Source: Anticarsia gemmatalis
Lineage: Eukaryota; Arthropoda; Insecta; Lepidoptera; Erebidae
DNA: 64,000 nucleotides
Direction of reading: 5' to 3'
Assembly: GCF_050436995.1 (NCBI RefSeq)
Contig: NC_134757.1
Span: forward strand, 1,686,501 to 1,750,500
Positions 25,977 through 39,143 of the stretch are shown here, in pieces. The translations under genes were made by a program, and so were the position numbers. The notes beneath the pieces are model-generated. The model was not told the DNA's origin. It did not search any database and was given only the letters and a program-made list of their open reading frames with translations. Within the stretch, counting starts at the first letter, position 1. Each line of letters begins with the position of its first letter.

Positions 25977-26245
25977 TCTATACTAATATTATAAAGCTGG
26001 AGAGTTTGTTTGTTTGATTGTTTGTTTGTTTGTTTGAACGCGCTAATCTCAGGAACTACTAGTCCGATTTGATAAATTCTTTCAGTTCAGTTTCATAGCC
26101 CATTTATCGAGGAAGGCTATAGGCTATATATCATTACGCTACAGCCGATAGGAGCAGAGTACCAGTAAAAAATGTTACGAAATCGGGGAAAATTTTGACC
26201 CGTTCTCTCTTAGGTGACACAAGCGAATATGCGCGGGTCAGCTAG
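25977..26245 (+). mobile_element. Non-autonomous Helitron-like element with duplicated 5' tip
   Basis: The start is TCTATACTAATATTATAAAG and the end GGGTCAGCTAG, followed by T. The 10-base tip CTATACTAAT occurs twice in tandem (25968 and 25978). The terminal hairpin is degraded (GCGAATATGCGC), so this copy is older than those at 43630 and 55496. Confidence 0.8.
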
Positions 26246-26841
26246 TTAGATCATATAACTGCACTACTTTAGTGCAACGTAATGCGTAGTACGAGAGATA
26301 TCGCAATAATTTAAAATAATAAACTCAACCATCTATCACCACTATCATTATAATGATCTACTGCGACGCAGAGAAAGTTCACACTCATACGCAATTATTG
26401 AACGAAAATGAAAGAATAAGAAGGGAACATTTCCTTCCTTTGTAACACTGGCTAAATATAGACAAACTCATATGTTTACCATCCCTGGCAATTCAACAAA
26501 CTAATGCTTGTGAAGCCAAATTCCCTTTACATCCTATCTTTACTAATATACTGCCACAGAAAAGTAATGAAAGGTGATTCCAACCTTAATATATTACTCA
26601 TTTCACACATTGACCTGCACTAAAAGAATAAAATTCTCAAACAAAGACCTCGTTGTCATATCTTTCCAAATATTGTATCAAAAACAATTCAATCCATTAT
26701 TGTATTGTTTTTATTTATAAACATATATGTATGTTTACACGTCCCTCTGTTTGTACGCGACGCAGATTGTAACCATTGTTACTCATTTGAGGTGAATAAT
26801 GAAGACACTAGCGCCGCGGTGAGTGAAAGTGGAACTATAGG

Positions 26842-27060
26842 TCAGGTACAATGATAGTATGATGCCATAAGCATTTTTTTACCTTTAAATTTCTTAACTG
26901 CTAAAGTAGTAAAGGTGAGTTCAAAGCACCAACTACTAGGTGCCAAAGAAAGGGTAATGCAGCCCATGAATAGAAAACCGACGAAAGCCTTCAGGCATTT
27001 CAGAATGATTGGCCGATATGATGATTTGGAAAGCAAGGTCTTTGCCAGTAACATGCTCAC
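26842..27060 (-). other. Unassigned 72-codon open frame with hydrophobic stretch
   Basis: The frame has no ATG at its upstream end (it begins GTG; the first ATG is two codons on). It contains a hydrophobic run (AFVGFLFMGCITLSLAP) and then lysine-rich sequence. Third positions look more GC-rich than the surroundings, so it could be an exon or a transposon piece. No family was recognised and no splice partner found. Confidence 0.15.
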
Positions 27061-27756
27061 ACGGGTGGGGACAATGTGAAGACCAATTATTTCACACTAT
27101 CCTTATTTTATTTTCTGCGAATTGAAGTGCAAATGATAGCATTAAACTACAAACATTACATACATCATTTCACCCTGTTATACCCGAAGGTGCAGGCAGA
27201 AATATGTGAAACAACCCACGTTTCTTCACGTTCTTTCGAAATATTGGGAAAAGTCAAAAAAACACTATTTCAAAAATATTACCGTTTATTTATCCAACCT
27301 CACACAAAATCTAGACCCAATTAGTATCAGTAAAAGCATTATCAAACACTCCACTGAACCGTGAAAGTTACATGATTATTTGCATTACAGGCACTTACAG
27401 ATTATTTACAAATATTTTAATTGACCGCTCGGCCTAGAACGCCTTGTTAAAGTATTGTACATTTTGTAAGTGTAACGTAACCTTTTATTGTAATCGATTT
27501 TTCGATTGCATCTGAAATTGAGAAAAGTGTTTTAAAATTTTGTTATTTAGAACAATTTCTTAATGTCATTTCAGAGTTTCAGACCGTAATGTTTCGTTCT
27601 AGTATTAACAATTAAGAACTACAAAACAAACGGTATGTCTTTTCTGTTAAATATCGTATTATTTTTAAAGATTCAGTATACCGCCGAGTGGCTTACAAAT
27701 ATAATATGAAATGTAGTTTTATTTATAATATATCCAAAATATGATTTGCAATTGAT

Positions 27757-27800
27757 GTGTTCCACTGCTAGGAAAAGGCCTCCCCTATTTCCTTCCAAAC
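27757..27800 (+). repeat. Dispersed repeat fragment, 3340 family
   Basis: TGTTCCACTGCTAGGAAAAGG and CCTCCCCTATTTCCTTCCAA match the head of the family. Confidence 0.45.
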
Positions 27801-28053
27801 CTGTAACTCTGTACCATACTCCGCAACCTATGGTTAGATGCTGTAATATTTCTGATTTCTAGCCTAAATTCCGTTAATATTTTGTCTAATTCATAAATGA
27901 CATTAACCAACCTTTTATAGTTAATTTAATCCAACCACTACCAACCAACCTAGCCACTAGCAAAAGACCTATAATTATTTCTAACCTAAGTACCAAGCCG
28001 TGCAACGGACATGCTTACCGGAAATCAGGTTTAAAACCAACTACGTAGACTAT

Positions 28054-28317
28054 TTACAAGTAGTCGCCCTCACATAGCCGTGTCGATGGACTGGTCTCCA
28101 ATAGTCTCCATACAAAGTAATTAGCGAGTGAGTCAAGTCGTGGCTCACTGACGGATGTATACCTCCATCCTGAGCTGCGCTTGCGCCACCGTCCGGTTGC
28201 ACTTTCTGTGATTGAGGTCTTCAGGTCGTTGCTCTGTTTATTTGACGTTTGAAAGATAGGAGAATATTCTTTTAGAGTGGACTGGTTGGTTTGTACATTT
28301 GTCTGTGTAGATGACAT
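28054..28317 (-). other. Unassigned 87-codon ATG open frame
   Basis: It starts MSSTQTNVQTNQST, is polar and serine/threonine-rich at first, has a basic middle (GRWRKRSSGWRYTS), and ends LETSPSTRLCEGDYL before a stop. The composition is less AT-rich than its neighbours. It is not recognised as a gene or as a repeat. Confidence 0.15.
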
Positions 28318-29290
28318 TGCTATGTTACGGAAGAGCTTGCAGGAGAATTATTCTAAACTCCATGGCTATTTTTCTACAGATCAATTTTCTGTTTTAGCAT
28401 ATAAAATACATTTTGTTTACTTTTTTGACTTCTTCTCGAATTGCTTATAGAGTGCTATTAAGAAAATCAATTTGTAACGCACTGTACCATCGATATTTGG
28501 CAAATTTTCTTTCCCAACCAAGTCAATAACAAGTGCAATGAGAAATCAAATCCGATACTTTTATAAATAATTTCACACATTACATTTAGCTTTAGGCATG
28601 GAATGCAATCGAGATATCGTAGGTTCGAAACACATCCGTAGCGCGATTTTCTGCAGCCGGTACTATCAAGTATCGTAAATTTTGCATTTAAAACGTACTG
28701 CAAAAATAGTTCCAACGACGCCCGCTAGAGGCGCTGATCAAATTTTCATACAAACGTTTGCGATAACTAGCCGGTTGTCATCGCAGCAGGATTATCGGCG
28801 TAAACCTGCTGATAATACAAACCTTCAAAATAGAGGTAATTTAATATAATTTCGGCATTGTATCACCGACAATAAAGCACAATACGATATTAAAACAGTG
28901 AAAATGCTATGAGATTAAAGCGAGCCGACCTCTACAATACAGTACGTCACACAGTCAATGACTTGTGACAATGATGAGCAGAAACAGCTGTGAGCGAGAC
29001 TGACTGGCTCAAACGTTATGAAACAACTTTCTTGTGTCATTAGTACGATGTGCGAATGTTTGTTTCGACTACACGGCTACTGTGTAGGGAAAGTATATTG
29101 TATACTTAGTACGTTTTAGTGTTCTTCCGTTAAACCTAAATGTGTAATATTTTGCAACTCATAAAGACTGATTTTTTTGTGTTTTGTCCCGAATTATGAT
29201 TCTTTTATGTCTTTCGTATAATCTCATAGACCCGAAGGTGAGGGTGGGTTTTGAGTACTGAATTATTATTTTTTATTTATTTAGTATAAT

Positions 29291-29402
29291 CTGTTAAACC
29301 TGAAGGTAGAGGCAGAAAGATATGAAGTACAACGACATTTCGCTATTGACAAATATAGTTCCATGCAATAGAGGGCGATCCCATTGCCATATACCGGGCA
29401 CG
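29291..29402 (-). repeat. Dispersed repeat, SINE-tail family
   Basis: CTGTTAAACCTGAAGGTAGAGG, then CCATGCAATAGAGGGCGA and CCATATACCGGGCACG. I recognise this order, inverted, as the body of a common lepidopteran SINE. A shorter piece (GACCCGAAGGTGAGG) precedes it at 29229. Related fragments lie at 5020-5150, 14535-14610, 27177-27265, 32025-32070, 33934-34000 and 48693-48795. Confidence 0.45.
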
Positions 29403-32400
29403 TCACCAAACTTAGTAGCTCGGAATTTGGTAACGCGTCCTAGCGAGTATTATAATATGAATTAGAAAATACTGATAGCCCTTTGTCCGACCTGATAGTC
29501 GAACCTCGTGATTACCAGTTGTATGTAGTACAAGCCATACCACAAAAACAATTTGCATTTGTCAGTAATATTTCATGTTTTCTTATTCAAACATCAAGTG
29601 TTACGCACTCCATTAACACGATCTTAGCTATTTCCAATTGTCACACATTTTTAACCCAAAAAATATCTAGGACAGTTTGTACATAGTGATTTGAAAGTAG
29701 TCTTTATGTAATGTGAAAATAAAGCGCAGAATGGTGTGCGTGTGTGAGATGAACAAATATTACGAGAGTTCAAGAGTCACGCAATGTTTGAGTTGGTTGA
29801 GGCCGCTAATGAATTTTGTAACCGATGTTAGTACTATTGTAGTAAGACTGTTGTATATAGAGAAATAGGAAATTGTTATTAAGAACGATATTTTAGTTTC
29901 CTTCTTTAGTAAGTTTCCATTATATTTTATTCTTTTAGAGGTAAGAAGCTCATGTTGTTTGTTAAACAATGAGTGGGACAGTATAAATATGTGTATTAAG
30001 TCAAAATCGTGGTTTCTAACTACTAAGTTTATATTATAGATTAACTACAATCTACAATTCATTAGGAAAATAATATCTGACTCTTAAAATGTGTTAAAAC
30101 ATTCGAAAAAAATACCTATATAATCAAGCCTGTAAGCCTGCCAGTCGCAAATAAAAGATAAACAATAAGGTTTAAAACAATTTCAAAGATGATACGCGCG
30201 ATACGGTCCATAAACGCAATTCAGTTTCAAAATTCAATGCGAAGCATTCAAACGAAATAGATCTACTTTTAGATCCGCGAAAACAATACCTTTTTTCAAA
30301 AACACCTGATACATCTTCCCACTCACTCGCACCTTCACAAAAACGTATCTTTTCTCTCACCTTAAAACAAACACCTAAAGTTCATATTTATTCTGATCTC
30401 GCAACAACTTTCATTTTCGATAGATAAGGCACTATTCTAGAAATCACCGACATTAGGTTGTCGCAAAAATGCGAATGAAAAGTGAAAGAAATGAGTTTAT
30501 CGATCGGTATACAACACACGTTGGACTTTCTCGCGAAGTTTAGAGCGTTATGAGAATAAACCCTGAGGTGATACAGTTTCTAATTGATGTGTGCATGAGG
30601 AGCATTGGAAGCTATTTCTGTTGTTGCTATGGTCCGCGATTTGTACAGACTTATAGCATTGTAAAGAATCCAAAAAATCTTGTTCTCTTCTGGAAAGGCT
30701 AATCTTAGTTTTTACGTAGCGTTGAATGCAACGGCTCCCATGTCTTTTAATCAGTTGAACAAATGATTTATAGTATCCAACAGCCAGGAGTATATCGAAT
30801 TGCTCAGGAAGTAAGTACCTCATTGGATACTAAAAACCTTGCCTTGCTAAAAAGTATAGGCCTTTCTCAATCTATTTTATGCTGGCTAGTTCCATAATGG
30901 TTTCATATTCATCTATTATTTACTTCAGACTATGTAAAATCTGTTAGTAACCTTCCAACATTATACAATAGAAATCCCTTCAACAATAAGTTTCCAACCT
31001 ATTTCAAGATAAAACTCAAGAACACTCCATAAAACCTTTTTATCTGCACTCGAACTGCAAAGGTCATCACCAAAACTAACATAATTAGACGGAATTTAGA
31101 AGTTGCCATTGTTTCCCCGATAACATCGACATTGTACCTTATCTCATGCGAAGTTTTATTGTATAATGTACAAGAACCTTGTGGTGAACCAGCAATGGAT
31201 GTTAAAAGTAGTTGTTAAAATAAATATGCGTGTTTTGTATCGTTTGTTTTTCGTGGGAGTAGCCTTTCCGTGGTTTTCGAAGGCGGTGACCCGTGAATTA
31301 ATTTTACTATTAAAGTTGTGGTATTCATTCATTGTTTTTATAATTGTATACAATTTGTAGACAATGTTTTGATTGAAATATACGAGATTCTTCATAAGTC
31401 ACCAGGGTTTCTAGCTTTTATCTATTTTTTTTTGTTTCTTATTCAAGCAGTAAGTCGAAGTGCAAAAAAGAGGTTTCAAGAGGGCTTAATGACAAAGGGA
31501 GACACCAATTTATTTCAACTAGAATTAAATTGTAATTATTTAAGTTTACAATTTTATCAAAATACATATGTACATGCATACCTAAAATTACGCCTTTTTG
31601 CCATAGTATGGTAAACAGTGACTAAAGATAAAAATATCAAGAAAAGACTTTGTAAGTACATATTATAAAAATCTAAAACATTAACAAAATCTCCTTAACA
31701 ATAACGCCATTCTTAAAATATGAAGCGTGACAATCGCCACAGCATTAGATTAGTGAAAATATCTATCTATTCGTCACCCGTATCAGTGAGTTCAGTGATG
31801 TCAATAACATGCCTCTTGAGCAGATGAATAGTTCACGCTCCAATAACTATCGTAAAAGGTGACTCTACACTACATCACACTTTCTTTCATCACTCGTGTA
31901 ACTGATTGTTAAATTGGTTAAACAATTAATTGTCATGTTCAGTGTTTAACTCTGTATAACTTTGGTATATGTATAAACAAAACAACGAATTTTCAAATAA
32001 TAATTTAGTGTTCTTTAGTTTCTACCGACCCCAGCGGTGAATAGGGCTCAAATATTATCTATGTATGTAATATGGCCTAGGATTAATGTTAAAGATTTCA
32101 TAGTCATTGTAGTCACGATTTAATATTATTAACTAGCTTAAGACCGCGGCTCATCCCAGTTGGATTTTCAATTTTTTTAGTACAAGCTCTGCTTAGCTTG
32201 GAATCAAATTACTGTGTGTGAGTTGTCGAACGATATTTAATTTTTTTTTTATTTTCACCTAAGATAATAGCTTATGTTGACCACAGATATTCAAACTGTC
32301 ACCTTATCAAACTTCATCAAAACTCCTTGGAACCAAAAATGAAAAGCAGACACAATTTCATAAATTAAACTTAATAATGCTAGCTTACATTTGCTATCGT

Positions 32401-32585
32401 GTCAGCGTGTCATTACACAGAAGCAATAGCGCCGTGCCGACCACGTCTCGCATGAGTTCACATCATAAGAGCTCCCAACTAAGATATATTGTGAGCATCC
32501 ATGCAGCTTGACAACAATTACTGTAATGGAGACTGCACAAATATACGTATACGTATCACGGACTAACTAAACGAACTGTAAATTA
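29403..32585. other. No gene recognised
   Basis: Frames of 60 to 98 codons occur on both strands (30548-30823, 31156-31614), several overlapping each other. Codon use is AT-driven and no motif or splice structure supports them. Confidence 0.4.
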
Positions 32586-32690
32586 CTGCCTTCGTAATAA
32601 TAGAAGTAGTGTTAAAGACTACTGATCATACAGTCCCGGGGTCGAATCCCAGATTGATCAACCGCATTTTTCAATTACCGTTGGAAAATT
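32586..32690 (+). mobile_element. Fragment of a second tRNA-derived SINE type
   Basis: GCCTTCGTA at the start and CAGTCCCGGGGTCGAATCCC (box B) resemble the head of another lepidopteran tRNA-SINE. Spacing between the boxes is disturbed and box A is weak. A decayed tRNA gene is the alternative. Confidence 0.4.
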
Positions 32691-34074
32691 CTTCATAACT
32701 AATCGTATTTTGGTAGCGTCAACAGTCTTAGGCTAAGATAAAAGAGTATGACTAAGAGTAACAGTCTAAAGACTTGCTTTGATCAATGCTATAATCAGAA
32801 AAACATCGGTATATATCGTGTGTAACTTTGCATACATCTTTTGGTATTACATTCATGAAGTATTATTAAAAAAAAACAATTCCTAAAGAATTACATAATA
32901 ATACTGAAACCGGATATCAAACTTATTATTAGCGGACTAACAAGACCGTAAGCATTTATGATAAACATCTAACAACCAAAATTACAACCAGTGACCTAAT
33001 TCCAGTCTCAAATACTGTACTGAACGGAAACAGACACAATCGACAAACGGTCGGAAGTGAAAAAATACACGTTTCCTCGTTTTTACGTGTTCGTAATAGT
33101 TTCATAATCGATTTAGGGGTCGAATGCATGATTGAGTTTCAGTCGAGGAATATTTTTTAACTGTACAGTTGGCCACATGAATTGCTGAATAGACTCGCCG
33201 ATTAATACGCAGTGGTATGTATGGTTGCATTGATTCAACAATTGTTTCGTTCTATGGGTCATTTCTTTATTCTTTACATAATAAGAAAAGATAGAAAATT
33301 GATTAGACCAAATGTAATTGAGTTTAAGAAAGAATAAATATTTTGCCAAAATAATGTAATGTACTTATTAAGATATACAGAACTTTGAAAATTACTCTAA
33401 GTGCAGCAAAATTCTGGTGCTGACTGTACAGTTGTACACTACATATTTCAATATTAATCAAGTAATTACGATAAGATTCGTTTCGCACAAGCATTATTAA
33501 ATGTAATCGACACTGAAATTAAATTCAATCATCATGCGTTAGACGACGATTATCGCTGTTTGCTCGATTCTATTATTGCGACGGGATAAATAATAATTTG
33601 TGATAATGACAGGACGGTTTCCTCTCGAAATTAGTAGCATATACTTAACACGCCTGCCTGCTAGTTAATTCTGACGGCACCTGAGCATAATTAATATAAA
33701 CATTGAACAAGTTTTACTAAAAAAGCATAAGATTTCACAATCCACTGTCACATACATATTTTGCAACCACTTCTTACATACGCAGTTAACACGTTACCTT
33801 CGACTGCGTGGGAAGATTTTGAGGCGTAAAAAGTATTCTATATATATAAGTATACATAATATTACGCCTTTTATTATACATAATAATATCACGCCTTTTA
33901 TATACTAAAACATAGAGAGTGTTGAATAAAATACACGTTTCGCGATTAACAACATGAATCCCATGTAATAGAGAGCGAGCCTGATGAAATTATAAGCTAT
34001 ATAGTACAGTTAAATACACAAGTAGTTTTCGCGTAAAACAGTAAGAAACAAACGTTAGGCAAATTTTATTAAGA

Positions 34075-34140
34075 TCTATTCAACAGTTTTGTCTGGAAGA
34101 GTAACAAACATCCATAGGTATTTACAAACTTCCGCATGTA
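34075..34140 (+). repeat. Old retroelement-like remnant, tail part
   Basis: TTCAACAGTTTTGTCTGGAAG, AGTAACAAACATCCATAGG and CAAACTTCCGCAT match the tail of the family seen at 38701. Confidence 0.45.
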
Positions 34141-34279
34141 TACAGTAGCACCTGCACAGAAGCGAACAAACTTTCTTCAAACAATTAAACAAAGTCGGAC
34201 TTTTGCATTTCCTTTTCAAGCTGTCAAAGTGTCAACGACTTTTCTAAATAATGATCTTGTGTCAAAGTTATGTACAGAA

Positions 34280-34445
34280 GCTCTATTCGCTACTACTATC
34301 AACTACCGAGAACCGGCTAGCTATCGAGAAACTTTACATGAAAATCTGTTTAGCGTCTCTACCCGGCTCCGTGAAAACTATTTTGGGAGTACAAAATTTC
34401 CCGATTAGTCGGTTGTCGGTAGTTGATAGTAGTAGAGAATCGAGC
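34280..34445. mobile_element. Foldback element (MITE-like), 166 bp
   Basis: The 30-base arms (from 34290 and to 34435) read CTACTACTATCAACTACCGA and match as inverted repeats with two mismatches. The symmetry extends outward by about 10 bases and inward over CTATCGAGAAAC-like sequence, so most of the element folds into one hairpin. No clear target duplication was found. The overlapping frames on both strands result from the symmetry. Confidence 0.75.
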
Positions 34446-35244
34446 AAAACATGTTTGTAAAGGTGCTTGCGAGTTCGATCGATTTTGTTGTAGAAATGTG
34501 TGTCGATCGCCTTTGGCATTGATGTTTTAATAGTATTTCTGATTGATCGTAATTGGTGCATACATAATTATAATCGCTCACGATAGATGTAATCTAGTTG
34601 GCAACTGGTAGCTGTTGTTTATCTCCTACTGACTGTTATTTGCAATTGATTTTAAAACGAGTAAAATTTGCAGTATCTATTTCGATTTTCTTATAAAAAG
34701 TAACCTTTTTCAATAAGGATTCCTTGGCTTTACGATTCGGCAAAAGGAATTTTCTTCTCCGCATTTATGTCGAGGCTAAAAAAGGAACCATTCTTTATGA
34801 TAATTATAATGCTTAGACTTAATGTCCATATTTATCAAATTAGATAAATAAATAATTTAGATAAAATTACGATTTCAATCCTAACATTCGATCTTACATT
34901 TTTGCCAATAATGATTTAGTTTTTAATCGATTCTCATTTAGATATTTATTTACGGGTCCTACCGACTAAATAGTCAAGCTAAGCACAGATAGTGAACGTA
35001 AACCACACTGGAGGCAAACCTGTAGCTACAATATTAGCACGCCTCGTCCGAGGTCGGAGGTTGCAGCGAAAGTCCAATGTCTTGCGTGATCGTAGCGATC
35101 GTGCCAATAGAAAATATGCACTATTACAATATTTACATATTATCCACGCTGAGAACTGTGAACGAAGGTTTAGATGATGATAATTACTTTTGATTTGCGA
35201 ACTGGTACTTGATTTCGCTTTTGGTCTTTTCACTTTGTATTCCC

Positions 35245-35490
35245 AGGTAACTTAGTTCACAACAGCCGTGCGGATCGACCTCTGAGGTTAAGCTACGCAT
35301 GCTGAGATTGTTCTTTGGATGGGTGATCATATTATACAAATTGAAGTTGTATGTTTCTCTATGTTTCGGAAGGCATGTTAAATTATGAGTACCGACTGTT
35401 ATTTTCACAAATATTTTACAGTGACAGGCATACGCTTCATGTAAAACAGATAGATTGGAAGCCAACTCCAACATAGTTGGAAGAAAGGCT
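35245..35490 (+). mobile_element. 5S-rRNA-derived SINE, copy A (degraded)
   Basis: Bases 35271-35328 follow the internal promoter of 5S rRNA: CTCTGAGGTTAAGC stands for CACCGAAGTTAAGC (box A) and TGGATGGGTGATC for TGGATGGGTGACC (box C), at the right spacing. The rest, to CCAACATAGTTGGAAGAAAGG, matches copy B throughout and looks like a LINE-derived tail. The open frames across it are accidental. Confidence 0.6.
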
Positions 35491-38187
35491 GATCCCGAAG
35501 CCCTATTTTGTTGTTAATGTCTCTACTACGCTAGGTTATTCTCTTGTATACCAGAAAATGGTATGTATATAAAACTAAACAGGTTAATACAAAGCTATAA
35601 GCTGTATTCCCCTATGTGTTATGGTGTAAACGTGTAGACCGTTTTAATAGCAGAGTAAATTTTATTGCAAATAAGTTTAAATAATGATCATGCCTATGAA
35701 ATTATAGTGTAGATCAAAATCAAGTTCTTAATTATCCCGGAAATATTTAGTGATGATAATAACCCTACTATTATCTAGCCCAAAACAGGGTCAATCAAGG
35801 AAATCAAATGACCAATTCATAAAAAAGACTCTGCGCAAATTATCACGAATATGTTTTTTACTATGTCATTCTTCATCACGTTAAAATTTGCACAAACTAA
35901 AGTTTTTATTCTTATATTATTCTGTATACAAATCTTCATTAAATAATATAAAATGTACATTTATAATCTATAATATATCTCTAAAATTAGCTCATCAAAA
36001 ACACTAGCAATCAAGGAAACCAATTTTATCTATACCTTCGTAAAAATCATCTACACCAATTAGACAAAATTTCGCAATTTAACGAATGCCTAACCCATAT
36101 ATCTCGTGCAAAACCACCGGACAAACCCTGTCTTATTTCAAACAAACACATTAACGAATGGACTGAAACGCCACTGCGATCCGCCCGCGCCGGTATGATT
36201 GCGATATTCCTCACGGAAACGTCCTTAGAAAGAGGGATATTAGAGCTATTAGCTCATATACATTAATATTGTAAACTGGTTGCTTCATTGTCGGAAACTG
36301 AATTGTGTGAAGGCTGTACGGAATAGTGGTATTTGGTCTAGTTATTAGTTATAGTATTTTATGGAATTCAACTTCAATATTTTAAATCTCTGCTTATACC
36401 TATTAATATTGGAAATAAACAAATAGCTGTGTCAGTCTGTTCTAAATGCCTAAACCATAAAACTGATTTGGAATAAATTCTGAACGAAGATAGTTTCAGA
36501 CCTGAGGAACTACACAGGATAGGTTTTATTCCGGAAATCTCACGGTAACGCGAACTATTTGGGTATTAAGCCAGGGCATGAGATACTCGCAGATCAACAA
36601 AATCTGTGGTTGCTTACTGCTGAGTGCTGGGCAAAGGGTTGGATCTGAATAGTAGTTCTGAAGGATTAGGCTTTCAGTCTATCGTCATTAAATACAAACT
36701 AGGCACCACACCATAAAGTATTGTAAGATTTTCGTTTAAGCGTTTATACGTCAGAAAGGCTTTACTGGAGCCTATACCGACATGTTCATTAAAAAGATAA
36801 ATTCTTAGATCAGTACTAGGTTTACTTCACATAGTTATATGTAACAGGCCATTTCCTTCCCTCATTAAAATTCTGTTAGTTCTCACAGTCTACGGTTGCT
36901 CACGGTTGCTGTTAACCAACCACTGGTTGTTGGTTGCGCAACTACTCCTTAGCTTAATTAGACAGATTTCTGATCAATTTTAGTTTAAGCGTAAACAACT
37001 AAGTGATCTTTACCATAAGATATTTTGCGACTTCATATTACTGCCCAGACAGGGAATGACTGTCGATAGGCTGGGAAAGGAATAAGATTATTTTATAATA
37101 ATAAGGAGGTTTACTTTCTGTTCAGCCTTTTAACCTGTAATGATGAGTCTACGGCCTTATATGTAAAATACTCGCAATAAAAACACGACCGCCATTTATA
37201 CATATAAAGACAAAGGAAAGAGGCAATGTCCATTCCTTTAATTAAAGCTTCACAAATAAAAATAAATAAACGGAATGTACATGCATTTAAAAGGTCCATC
37301 ATCTCTCCGGAACAGAAAACCCTCGATAAATTAACAGCCATCATTAAAACCAGTATTAACTAGTACTTAAAGACAGTACAAACCGACACTTAACCAGTAC
37401 TTTATTTATACCTTCAACTACTTGACAAGGAAGAACAACGATCCTTAATGACTTAAAGTTCCTTAAGAACATGTTTTAAAGAGGTTTTTTATTTATAAAT
37501 ATTTACGTCGATATCTCGAAGGCTTGCCTTTTGTTTATTTTTTGGATATATTGTGTTTGTATGTTCTCTGCGACATTTTCTAGAATTCTTCCGATGAATA
37601 ATTATGAAATGTTTTTATTATATCAAGAGCAATTATGTACTGAATCCTTTTCAAAGTAATTTGAACTCGATAAGTTCATTTTATAGTAAAGTGTAGTTCA
37701 TCTTATATTGTTTTTGCTAAAAAATAATAATAATTTTATGGACATTAGAATAATATTTCTTAAATTTATTCATCAAATTACCTTCATCGACTAGTCAATC
37801 TATTTAGAAAGTAGATTTTGAGTTTAACGCAAAGAGACAGACACACACAGACAAGCGAGGGGGATTTTATTTAATAAAATACAGTAGTTATCTTTCTTTT
37901 ATCGAAAAGAAGATATCAGTATCTGGGAAGTAATTTCAAAGGAATGCAGACTACCTATAAAGCTTTAACTTTTTGTCTGACAAAGGAATGCACTATAAAG
38001 CACCTTTTGTGTACAAACTGGCATTTTCTCGGCATCAAGAATGTATATTGGCATTCAACATGGCGCTACTGCCAGCGAGCCAACCTTTTTGGCACGTGAA
38101 CAGACGACTATGGAATTTTACACAAACAACTCGTTTTGTTTTTAAGGTTAGGTACTTTTACATTTTATTTGGTAAACAACTATCTGT

Positions 38188-38280
38188 AACTGCCTCTGTC
38201 GTCCGAGTTGTGGTACATACGACTTCGGACTTGGATTCGATTTACTCGTCGGGCAAAGTAGGTATTATTGGTATTTTCTA
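38188..38280 (+). mobile_element. Decayed tRNA-SINE fragment
   Basis: CTGCCTCTGTCG at the start and CTCGTCGGGCAAAGTAGGTA at the end resemble the head of a common lepidopteran SINE (box B followed by GGTCGGGCAAAGTA). Part of the open frame at 37973-38281 is made by it. Confidence 0.35.
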
Positions 38281-38700
38281 ATCGCCTAATCGTAGCCTTA
38301 CATTGCCAACATTCTCGCTCCCTATTCAGTAGACAACAAAGATTGGACATTGTAAATGAAACATGGATGTATTTTATACAGCTCTGCCTTGATCTTCGCG
38401 TATACCAAGCATGTTACGTATGTAAGTAAAATTATTTCTTTTAGTGAATCATTTTTTTTAACTAGATATCGTTGTTAAATCGTTTTTACCTCCAAATCTG
38501 ACTATCAATATTTGGGCAACTAATATAATTGTACAGTGTACCATTACGTAAATACAATTGCATAATAATAGTATTTAACACAATAACCGCAACTACAGTG
38601 TAATTATGGGAACTCACGCGATTGAAGTCTCGATTATAATTCAAAGAGACTTTGGGATTTGAACAAAAGGCTTCTAAAAGTTTTCATTTATTTTATATTA

Positions 38701-38895
38701 GTTGACCCTCACTTGTTCGGGGTTTCAGCCTATGGTAGCCGCGCGTATGTTACTTATCTTTTGTATGAATCTGAGAGGTCAACTATCTTTGTGCAGAGTT
38801 TCATCAAAATTTGTTCATAAACAGATTTGCTTTGACTTAAACAGTGAAAGCGTAACACATGATGGACGTTAGCATTTATAATATTAGTAACGATT
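38701..38895 (+). repeat. Old retroelement-like remnant
   Basis: GTTCGGGGTTTCAGCCTATG, then TTTCATCAAAATTTGTTC, GTGAAAGCGTAACACA and GCATTTATAATATTAGTA. This order is that of a common degraded insect repeat whose tail is usually GTGAAAGAGTAACAAACA. Confidence 0.45.
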
Positions 38896-39143
38896 TTCAT
38901 CAATATTTATATTACAGTGTGTCGAAGGTAAATAATATTTTTGTTATAAATGACGTCTTAAACCGTCTCACAATATAGAGGCATGTTTTGAAAAACACTA
39001 AGTCCGACGTTATGAAATTCGAAATATCATAAAACTAACTTTTGTTCGCGAGTTTGTCCGAGTGAAAAGCGTTTCTGGGATAACAATATCGTTTATGCTA
39101 ATCTAAGCTATGAACAATCTGTATACAGTGTATGTGTATATTG

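Noticed and set aside
34136..34561. Three overlapping frames on both strands sharing STTENRL/STTDNRL
   Set aside because: The shared peptide arises from the inverted arms of the foldback element at 34280.
36880..36950. Palindromic GGTTG/CAACC words as a mobile element
   Set aside because: Short, imperfect repeats without clear arms or duplication.
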